DNA of 64,000 nucleotides from contig OZ238267.1 in the NCBI GenBank assembly GCA_965178585.1, positions 1-64,000 on the forward strand. The letters run 5' to 3'. The translations under genes were made by a program, and so were the position numbers. Source of the DNA: Marifrigoribacter sp965178585. GTDB lineage: Bacteria > Bacteroidota > Bacteroidia > Flavobacteriales > Flavobacteriaceae. The notes beneath the pieces were generated by a model, which saw nothing but the letters and a program-made list of their open reading frames with translations, made no database searches and had not been told where the DNA came from. Positions 25,720 through 31,526 of this stretch are shown here, piece after piece. The stretch's first letter is position 1. The number at the start of each line of letters is the position of its first letter.

Positions 25720-26379
25720 ATGATTAATCGAAAATTAGCAAAAGTATTATCATTTAGATATATAATTCTGGCTACGGTATTTATAATACTTGCTGGAGGA
25801 TTGGTATTATTGCCAAAATTTGAAAAACACGAAGGAATTAAACCTGAACTATTGCTAAGTAATGCGATAAGTTCTGAAAGATATATTTCTTCAGACGAAC
25901 TTGCCCACAAAATAATAAATCAAGATCCATCTTTTTTATTAATTGATGTTAGAAACGAAGAAAGTTATGAAAAATATAGTCTCCCCAATTCTATTAATAT
26001 CCCATTAGAGAAATTATTAACTGAGGATTCAGCATCGTTTCTAAATCAAGATCAATTTGATGTAATTCTATTTTCAAATGATAATTTCTATGCAGATCAG
26101 GCTTGGTTACTATGTGATCGTTTAGATTATAAAAACTTACGTGTTTTAGAAGGCGGAATAAATACTTGGTATACAACTATAATTAATCCAACAATACCAA
26201 AAGAAAATCAACCTGCTTCAGATTTTGAATTATACTCATTTAGAAAAGCAGCAAGTATGTATTTTGGAGTTGTTTATCCTGAACCCATAATATTAGAGCC
26301 AATCAAGAAAAAAGCACCTCCAAAAAAAGTAGTACCTGTTAAAAAGAAAAAGAAAATGCCAGTAGAAGGCGGTTGTTAA
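25720..26379 (+). CDS. Membrane-anchored degenerate rhodanese with C-terminal Cys tail (1)
   Basis: A 219-residue protein. Residues 13-31 form a membrane anchor; basic residues before it place the rest in the periplasm. Residues 55-155 form a rhodanese fold (LLIDVRNEESYEKY, ending in LEGGINTW), but the catalytic loop reads ILFSNDNFYADQA and has no Cys. A Lys/Pro-rich arm (about 195-212) leads to the end KKKKKMPVEGGC, so Cys is the last residue (C219). The only other Cys is C132. A flexible arm with a terminal Cys is known from the sulfur carrier SoxY (GGCGG end) and DsrC. A sulfur-carrier role is inferred, not shown. Confidence 0.85.
   Translation: MINRKLAKVLSFRYIILATVFIILAGGLVLLPKFEKHEGIKPELLLSNAISSERYISSDELAHKIINQDPSFLLIDVRNEESYEKYSLPNSINIPLEKLLTEDSASFLNQDQFDVILFSNDNFYADQAWLLCDRLDYKNLRVLEGGINTWYTTIINPTIPKENQPASDFELYSFRKAASMYFGVVYPEPIILEPIKKKAPPKKVVPVKKKKKMPVEGGC
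26338..26369 (+). repeat. 32-bp direct repeat, copy 1 (Cys-tail codons)
   Basis: 32 bp, identical to 26972-27003, encode the common Lys-rich tail of the two degenerate rhodaneses. The flanking codons differ. Confidence 0.8.
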
Positions 26380-26404
26380 ATAACGTATTTCAAAGTATAA
26401 ACAC

Positions 26405-27013
26405 ATGAAAGAATTAGAAAAAACAAAAAGAATATCTGTAGCAGCTGTCCTATTTATATTGGTGGTAATAATAGCGCTTTTAGCTTTTGAGAGACCTAAA
26501 CATATCTATAGTGTTAACCCTAAAGCTACTTTAGAAATGATTCTCAATAATGACTATTTTGTGAATATTGAAGAAATTAATAATCCAGAATTTGTACTAA
26601 TTGATACTAGAAATAAAATAGAATTTGAAAAAGGTCATTTAGAAAACTCAATAAATATTCATACTCCAGATCTACTAAACGAAGCCAATACAAAAATATT
26701 CAAAGATTTAAAAGAGAATAATAAAATTGCTCTTTTATATGATAAAAACCCTACCGAAGCCAATGCTTCATTTATGATCTTATATCAATTAGGATATAGT
26801 AGTAAGATATTATTAGTGGAGAACAGTTATTTACAAAACAAATTGGTTACGAAAGAAGTTGAGTTAGAAAAAAGTAAAGTAGATATTCAAAAATTTATTG
26901 AAGATTCTAAAAAAAATGCAATTGTAAAACCAAAACCTAAAAAGATAGTTCCTAAAAAAATTGTTGTTCCAGTTAAAAAGAAAAAGAAAATGCCAGTAGA
27001 AGGTGGATGTTAA
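26405..27013 (+). CDS. Membrane-anchored degenerate rhodanese with C-terminal Cys tail (2)
   Basis: A 202-residue protein with the same plan as its upstream neighbour: an N-terminal anchor (about 11-28), a periplasmic rhodanese fold (VLIDTRNKIEFEKGHLENSINI), a loop without Cys (LLYDKNPTEANA), a Lys/Pro-rich arm from about 175, and the identical end KKKKKMPVEGGC. C202 is the only Cys in the whole protein. The rhodanese parts of the two proteins share little identity although the tails match, which points to selection on the tail. It is followed by a terminator at 27073. Confidence 0.85.
   Translation: MKELEKTKRISVAAVLFILVVIIALLAFERPKHIYSVNPKATLEMILNNDYFVNIEEINNPEFVLIDTRNKIEFEKGHLENSINIHTPDLLNEANTKIFKDLKENNKIALLYDKNPTEANASFMILYQLGYSSKILLVENSYLQNKLVTKEVELEKSKVDIQKFIEDSKKNAIVKPKPKKIVPKKIVVPVKKKKKMPVEGGC
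26972..27003 (+). repeat. 32-bp direct repeat, copy 2 (Cys-tail codons)
   Basis: Second copy of the repeat at 26338-26369, at the end of the downstream degenerate rhodanese gene. Confidence 0.8.
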
Positions 27014-27072
27014 TTTCATGAATTTTACTAGGTGTTTTTATACATGATTATACCTAGTGAATTAGGTTGTTT

Positions 27073-27108
27073 AAAGGTGGTTTTTGTATTTTAAAAGACC
27101 ACCTTTTT
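27073..27108 (+). terminator. Terminator after the Cys-tail rhodanese genes
   Basis: Stem AAAGGTGGT (27073-27081) / ACCACCTTT (27098-27106), then T-residues. Upstream, ACTAGGT...ACCTAGT (about 27027-27057) makes another possible stem. The 374-bp gene-free stretch 27014-27387 holds these terminators, about 130 bp of featureless AT-rich DNA, and then the two-box promoter at 27261-27347. Confidence 0.8.
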
Positions 27109-27260
27109 ATTGTTTAAAACTATATTTATTGACTTTAATAGCTTTAAAAAATAATCTAAATATTTAATTTTAATTACCCTTCTTTAAGACCTAAATAATA
27201 GTAGGCTATAAAATCAATTAAACTTACAAATAACCCTCTTAAAAACAGCTAATTACTTAT

Positions 27261-27347
27261 GTAACTAAAGTAACTGAGCAGAACGAATATGTATTAAAGC
27301 TTTATGACATGCGTCATAAAAACTGAAGGTTTCTGTGGCTAATTTTG
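27261..27347 (+). promoter_or_regulatory. Two-box Crp/Fnr-type promoter of the exported rhodanese-porin operon
   Basis: The upstream box GTAAC-TAAA-GTAAC is at 27261-27274 (one mismatch to the dyad). The proximal dyad ATGAC-ATGC-GTCAT is at 27304-27317, and its symmetry extends to TTTATGAC/GTCATAAA. The -7 element TAATTTTG is at 27340-27347. Distances from the end of the -7 are 36.5 bp (proximal) and 79.5 bp (upstream), the same as at the psrABC-type promoter, with which it also shares 16 bp around the upstream box. Confidence 0.8.
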
Positions 27348-27387
27348 TTTAATAAATAGAAATAATATTAACCTTAATTAGTTCAAA

Positions 27388-28380
27388 ATGAAAAAATTAA
27401 CATCATATTTAGCACTCTTCTTTGTTATAACTTTTTTATTAAATAGTTATAATGTTATTAGTCAAGAAAATCTGGAAACTACTAATTCTGAATTTGAGGT
27501 TTTAGTAGAATATCTTGAATCAAATGGAGATTTTATTAATAGTGATTTCTCACCTGCTTTAATTACTTCAGATGAAGTTAAAAAGAACATTAAAAACCCA
27601 AAACAACTTATAATTGATATAAGAAGCGAGAGTTGGTTTGATTATGGACACATAAAAAATGCTTCAAATATTGCAGCAGCTAACTTATTAACTCATTTCG
27701 AATCAGAAATAAATCCATCAGATTTTGATAAAATTGTTTTGGTTTGTTATTCAGGTCAATCTGCAGCATATTTTACTGGTCTATTAAGATTAGCGGGTTT
27801 CGATAATGTCTACAGTATGAAATGGGGAATGAGCTCCTGGAGAGTTGATTTTGCTGAAAACTCTTGGTTAAAAAATGTTGATAATTCTTTTGCTGATCAA
27901 CTTCAAATAGAGGTAAATTCAAAACCAGAAAAAGGAGCACATCCTATTCTTATTACTGGAAAAACAGATGCTGAAGAAATATTAAAAGCGCGATTAGAAA
28001 ATGCTTTTGCGACTCCTTATAAAGAGCATATCATTAAATCTCCTGTTGTTTTCGAAAATCCTGAAAATTATTATATCCTTAATTATTGGAAAGAAAACAA
28101 ATATACTGAAGGACATATAACTGGTGCTGTTCAATACGAACCAAATGCTTCACTATCTACAACTACAGATCTTTATACACTTCCTACAGATAAACAAGTA
28201 TTAGTATACTGTGATACTGGACAAAGTGCTGCGTATGTTGTTGCATACTTAAACCTAATTGGATATGATGCTGGAAATTTAGCATATGGAGCCAATAGCT
28301 TTATGAATAAAACATTAAAAGAAAAGGATTGGAATGGTTTCAGTAAAAAAGAAGTCAACATGTATCCTGTAATTGAATAG
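27388..28380 (+). CDS. Exported double-domain rhodanese (1)
   Basis: A 330-residue protein with a signal peptide (residues 1-25, ending VISQ) and two rhodanese domains: about 55-165 with loop VCYSGQSAAY (C120) and about 215-320 with loop YCDTGQSAAY (C275). Both keep the Cys, so both may be active. It is a two-domain thiosulfate/polysulfide sulfurtransferase in the periplasm or outside. It is the first gene of an operon with a paralogue lipoprotein and a porin, started from the two-box promoter. Confidence 0.88.
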   Translation: MKKLTSYLALFFVITFLLNSYNVISQENLETTNSEFEVLVEYLESNGDFINSDFSPALITSDEVKKNIKNPKQLIIDIRSESWFDYGHIKNASNIAAANLLTHFESEINPSDFDKIVLVCYSGQSAAYFTGLLRLAGFDNVYSMKWGMSSWRVDFAENSWLKNVDNSFADQLQIEVNSKPEKGAHPILITGKTDAEEILKARLENAFATPYKEHIIKSPVVFENPENYYILNYWKENKYTEGHITGAVQYEPNASLSTTTDLYTLPTDKQVLVYCDTGQSAAYVVAYLNLIGYDAGNLAYGANSFMNKTLKEKDWNGFSKKEVNMYPVIE

Positions 28381-28420
28381 AATATTAATAAAATTTTTAA
28401 ACAACTTAAAATCATAAATC

Positions 28421-29431
28421 ATGAAAAAATTATCATTATTTCTTGTTGGATTATTTTTAGTCCCCACATTATTTCTAACTTCTTGTGATAAAGGTGATGA
28501 TCCATCATCTGGAGATAATTCCACACCCGCATTTACATTAATGAAAGATTATATGCTAGCTAACGATCTAGATATAAATACCATTCTAACGAATACGGAT
28601 GGTGATAAATTTGTTGCTGGTGCTCCAGCAGAAGCAGATCTTCAAGCATTTTTAGACAAGTACTATATTATAGATATTAGATCTGCTGCAGATTGGGCTA
28701 CTAGCCATATTGAAGGAGCTAAAAATGTACCATTTGCAAATATCTTAGATGAAGCTCCTCTTGCCAATGGACAACCAATTTTAGTGGTTTGTTATTCTGG
28801 TCAAACTGCTTGCTTTGCAACATCATTAATGCGTTTAGCTGGGTATAGTAATACCCAAGCTTTAAAATGGGGTATGTCTGGATGGAATTCAGGGACTGCA
28901 GCTTCTTGGAATAATAATATAGGTGATGCTGCAATGGGCCACTCTAACTGGTCATACGATGCTTCAGCATCACCAACAGTTTTCAATGATCCAACTATAA
29001 CAAGTTTTTCTACTAGTGGAGAAGAAATACTTATGGAAAGAATTGAATATGTTTTAAATGATGGGTTTGGAAGTGCCACCGCTTCAGGTGGAGACGTTTT
29101 AAATTCTCCTAGCAATTACTACATCAATAATTATTTTAGTCTAACTGATTATACTGCATTTGGGCATATAGCTGATGCTTATCAAATTAAAGATGATTTA
29201 TTACTAGCTTCAAATGGTTACAAAGATTTAGACCCTGCATCTGATGCTGCAGTTATAACTTATTGTTATACAGGACAAACTTCAGCTGTGATGACAGCTT
29301 GGTTACGTGTTTTAGGTTATGATGCTTACAGTATGACATTTGGAATGAATGGTATATATAATTCAAACCCAGCTTGGGTAACTAACCAATGGAGTCCAGC
29401 TGTTTCAAAAAATTTACCACTTGTTAACTAG
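28421..29431 (+). CDS. Double-domain rhodanese lipoprotein (2)
   Basis: A 336-residue lipoprotein with lipobox FLTSC (C22) and an acidic start CDKGDDP, two rhodanese domains with loops VCYSGQTA (C124) and YCYTGQTS (C282), and the KWGMSGW / FGMNG segments also seen in its neighbour. It is a paralogue of the upstream protein but attached to a membrane, possibly the outer membrane and possibly the cell surface. It lies 40 bp after its paralogue. With an exported and a lipid-anchored copy, the operon seems made for sulfane sulfur outside the cytoplasm. Confidence 0.88.
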   Translation: MKKLSLFLVGLFLVPTLFLTSCDKGDDPSSGDNSTPAFTLMKDYMLANDLDINTILTNTDGDKFVAGAPAEADLQAFLDKYYIIDIRSAADWATSHIEGAKNVPFANILDEAPLANGQPILVVCYSGQTACFATSLMRLAGYSNTQALKWGMSGWNSGTAASWNNNIGDAAMGHSNWSYDASASPTVFNDPTITSFSTSGEEILMERIEYVLNDGFGSATASGGDVLNSPSNYYINNYFSLTDYTAFGHIADAYQIKDDLLLASNGYKDLDPASDAAVITYCYTGQTSAVMTAWLRVLGYDAYSMTFGMNGIYNSNPAWVTNQWSPAVSKNLPLVN

Positions 29432-29453
29432 TAGAATTTAAATTATAGATAAA

Positions 29454-30497
29454 ATGAAAAATAAAATAATATTATTTGCAGCAGTTTCTATGTTTATGGT
29501 AGGAAATGCATTTTCACAGGGATGTGATGTAGATGAACCTGGAGGAGCAAAAAGTGACTCCTTACAAAACACAACAATTAAAGTATTTGGTTACATCCAA
29601 CCTGAATATGACTATGCCTTTAATGATGAAAATGAAAATAGCTTTAAATTTAAAAGAGCTAGAGTAGGTGTAAGAGGAAAAGCGTACAAAGATTTTTATT
29701 ACTATTTTTCACTAGAAGCTAGTCCATTTATTAATGGTGGAGGTGGAGTAGTTCTACTAGATGCCTTTGTAAGTTATAGAAAGTTTAAATGGGCAAATAT
29801 GTCTATGGGGTCTTTTAAACAACCTTTTAGTTTAGAAGTTGTTACTCCTTGTCATGATCTATCAACCATTGAAAGATCAATAGTTGTTAATCAATTAGTA
29901 GTACCTCAAAGAGATTATGGAGTAACGGTTTTTGGAGGAAACAAATATGATAGGTTTAATTATGCTGTTGCATTAATGAATGGATCTGGACTTCAAGTTG
30001 CCGATAATAATTCAAAAAAAGATATAATAGGTCGTGCTACTTATAAAGTCTTTGATTTTATGTCTATTGGTGCTAGTTTTAGATATGGTTTCCCTACCAA
30101 TATTGATGATTCTCGTACAACTGTTGGAGGAGAACTAGTTGCCGAATTTAGTAATTTCCGTTTTCAAGGGGAATATATTTATGACGAAGGAGCTTATAAC
30201 CGTGGCGCAGGAGGTGGTTGTGGTGAAGTTTTAGTTGACCTTGGTGAAGAAAGAGCTGGTGCTTATGGTATGTTAACATATGACACAAAATGGAATCTTC
30301 AACCTGTTTTTAAATATGAATTCTTTGATGCTAACTTAGACGTCTTAGACATTGGTTATCAAGAAAGAATGACTATTGGAGCGAATTACTTTTTAGGCGA
30401 ACATGTAAGATTTCAGCTAAACTATTTAGCTAATATTGAAACTGATGTAAATGTGGATAACGATATGCTCTTAGCACAAGTACAAATAAGGTTTTAA
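29454..30497 (+). CDS. Outer-membrane porin, OprO/OprP (phosphate-selective porin) family
   Basis: A 347-residue protein with signal peptide (residues 1-21, NAFSQ) and the beta-barrel family start VFGYIQPEYDYAFNDEN, then alternating aromatic beta-strands to the final LLAQVQIRF. The last residue is Phe, as usual for outer-membrane barrels. The family passes phosphate and other anions. In an operon with exported rhodaneses it could pass thiosulfate, sulfite or polysulfide. A GC-rich terminator follows. Confidence 0.85.
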   Translation: MKNKIILFAAVSMFMVGNAFSQGCDVDEPGGAKSDSLQNTTIKVFGYIQPEYDYAFNDENENSFKFKRARVGVRGKAYKDFYYYFSLEASPFINGGGGVVLLDAFVSYRKFKWANMSMGSFKQPFSLEVVTPCHDLSTIERSIVVNQLVVPQRDYGVTVFGGNKYDRFNYAVALMNGSGLQVADNNSKKDIIGRATYKVFDFMSIGASFRYGFPTNIDDSRTTVGGELVAEFSNFRFQGEYIYDEGAYNRGAGGGCGEVLVDLGEERAGAYGMLTYDTKWNLQPVFKYEFFDANLDVLDIGYQERMTIGANYFLGEHVRFQLNYLANIETDVNVDNDMLLAQVQIRF

Positions 30498-30532
30498 ATA
30501 ATTTTGTTTTTATAAATTGTTTTTATTTGATG

Positions 30533-30560
30533 AGGCTGCCTGAAAAGGCAGCCTTTTTTT
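30533..30560 (+). terminator. Terminator after the porin gene
   Basis: Stem AGGCTGCC (30533-30540) / GGCAGCCT (30547-30554) with loop TGAAAA, followed by a T-run. Confidence 0.93.
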
Positions 30561-30568
30561 TATCTTTG
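30561..30568 (+). promoter_or_regulatory. -7 element of the Crp/Fnr regulator gene
   Basis: TATCTTTG is a perfect TAnnTTTG match 22 bp before the ATG, directly after the porin terminator. No 5-N4-5 dyad is present at the class II position, so there is no sign of activation by the same boxes. Confidence 0.6.
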
Positions 30569-30590
30569 TATAGACTAATTAAAAATAAGA

Positions 30591-31247
30591 ATGTCTAAAG
30601 AGAAAAAAATAATTAAAGAAAAACTAAAGGAAGACTATTCTTCAATCTTTGAAAAAGAATTGATAAATGAAATTATAGAGATTGGTACTTTACAAGTTCT
30701 AAAAAAGGGAGAGATTCTTATTGATATTGATGATGAAATGACTCATATACCATTAATAGTAGATGGAGTTATAAAAATTATGCGTGAAGATGATAAAGGA
30801 GATGAGATTGCTTTATATTATTTAGAAAGAGGGAATACTTGTGCCATTTCTTTTGCAAATTGTATTAATAGAAAGAAAAGTTTATTTAGAGGAATAGTTA
30901 CTAGAGATGCTGAAGGAATTTTTATTCCCGTTGAAATGGTTGGCGTTTGGTTACAAAAATATGACTCTTGGCGTACCTTTATTATAGACAGTTATCATGT
31001 TCGTTTAATTGAAATGGTGGAATCTATTGACCGTTTGGCATTTTTAAATTTAGAAGAACGATTGTACAAAACTTTAATAGATAAAGTTAATATCACTAAA
31101 GACAACACCCTTATAATCACTCATCAAGAAATTGCAGATGATATGAATACATCTCGAGTTGTTGTTTCTCGAATACTAAAGCGACTTGAAAATGAAGGTC
31201 ATATTACCATTAGTCGTAATAGAATTATTGTTGAAAATAAAAAATAG
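30591..31247 (+). CDS. Crp/Fnr family transcription regulator
   Basis: A 218-residue protein: cyclic-nucleotide-binding-type beta-barrel (about 20-125), long dimer helix (about 130-155) and winged helix-turn-helix (about 165-215). The recognition helix reads TSRVVVSRILKRLE; aligned with CRP (SRETVGR), the Glu that reads the G:C pair of the half-site (E181 in CRP, E209 in FNR) is Val190 here, while both Arg are kept. C84 and C91 (TCAISFANC) are the only Cys, so an FNR-type [4Fe-4S] is unlikely, but a thiol or persulfide sensor is possible. It ends the sulfur island and is the natural candidate to bind the GTAAC-N4-GTTAC boxes. Confidence 0.9.
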   Translation: MSKEKKIIKEKLKEDYSSIFEKELINEIIEIGTLQVLKKGEILIDIDDEMTHIPLIVDGVIKIMREDDKGDEIALYYLERGNTCAISFANCINRKKSLFRGIVTRDAEGIFIPVEMVGVWLQKYDSWRTFIIDSYHVRLIEMVESIDRLAFLNLEERLYKTLIDKVNITKDNTLIITHQEIADDMNTSRVVVSRILKRLENEGHITISRNRIIVENKK

Positions 31248-31253
31248 TTATAT

Positions 31254-31297
31254 CTGATAAATATCATTTTAAATTTAAACAAACATTTATAATTTTA
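31254..31297 (+). promoter_or_regulatory. Class II FNR-like promoter of the 43-residue peptide gene
   Basis: The dyad CTGAT-AAAT-ATCAT (31254-31267) starts 6 bp after the regulator stop. The -7 element TAATTTTA (31290-31297) ends 36.5 bp after the dyad centre. Half-sites and -7 are the same as in the psrABC-type promoter. Confidence 0.7.
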
Positions 31298-31325
31298 AAC
31301 TCTTAATTTATTTAAATTTAATATT

Positions 31326-31457
31326 ATGATTAATCTAAGCATCCCACTATACAACTTCAACAATGGTGTAATAATGATAGGAGTCTTTGCATTAGTATGT
31401 ATAATTCTTGTTGTTGTTTTAATTTCATTTATGACTGGTGGAAAAAAGAAAAAATAA
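31326..31457 (+). CDS. 43-residue single-span membrane protein
   Basis: ATG 31326 to TAA 31455-31457 encode 43 residues: a polar start MINLSIPLYNFNNG, one membrane segment (about 15-36, with one Cys) and the basic end TGGKKKK. The end places the C-terminus in the cytoplasm. It has its own FNR-like class II promoter and its own terminator, so it is an independent small gene and not a leader. No family was recognised; small proteins of this kind often adjust a membrane enzyme or transporter. Confidence 0.75.
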   Translation: MINLSIPLYNFNNGVIMIGVFALVCIILVVVLISFMTGGKKKK

Positions 31458-31474
31458 CCTTTATTTTATTAGCT

Positions 31475-31510
31475 AAAAAAAGAGGATCTTAATAGATCCT
31501 CTTTTTTTTT
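31475..31510. terminator. Bidirectional terminator between the small membrane protein and TonB receptor genes
   Basis: Stem AAAAAAAGAGGATCT (31475-31489) / AGATCCTCTTTTTTT (31494-31508), loop TAAT. Strong in both directions, between convergent genes. Confidence 0.92.
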
Positions 31511-31526
31511 GATTAATTTTCTAATA

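Noticed and set aside
26290..27003. Lys/Pro-rich tails as TonB-like energy transducers
   Set aside because: The K/P-rich arm is like the periplasmic span of TonB, but there is no TonB C-terminal domain; the chain ends directly after the arm with GGC.
30525..30568. Autoregulation of the Crp/Fnr gene by the same dyads
   Set aside because: At the class II position of its -7 element (around 30525-30538) there is no dyad; the sequence is part of the porin terminator.
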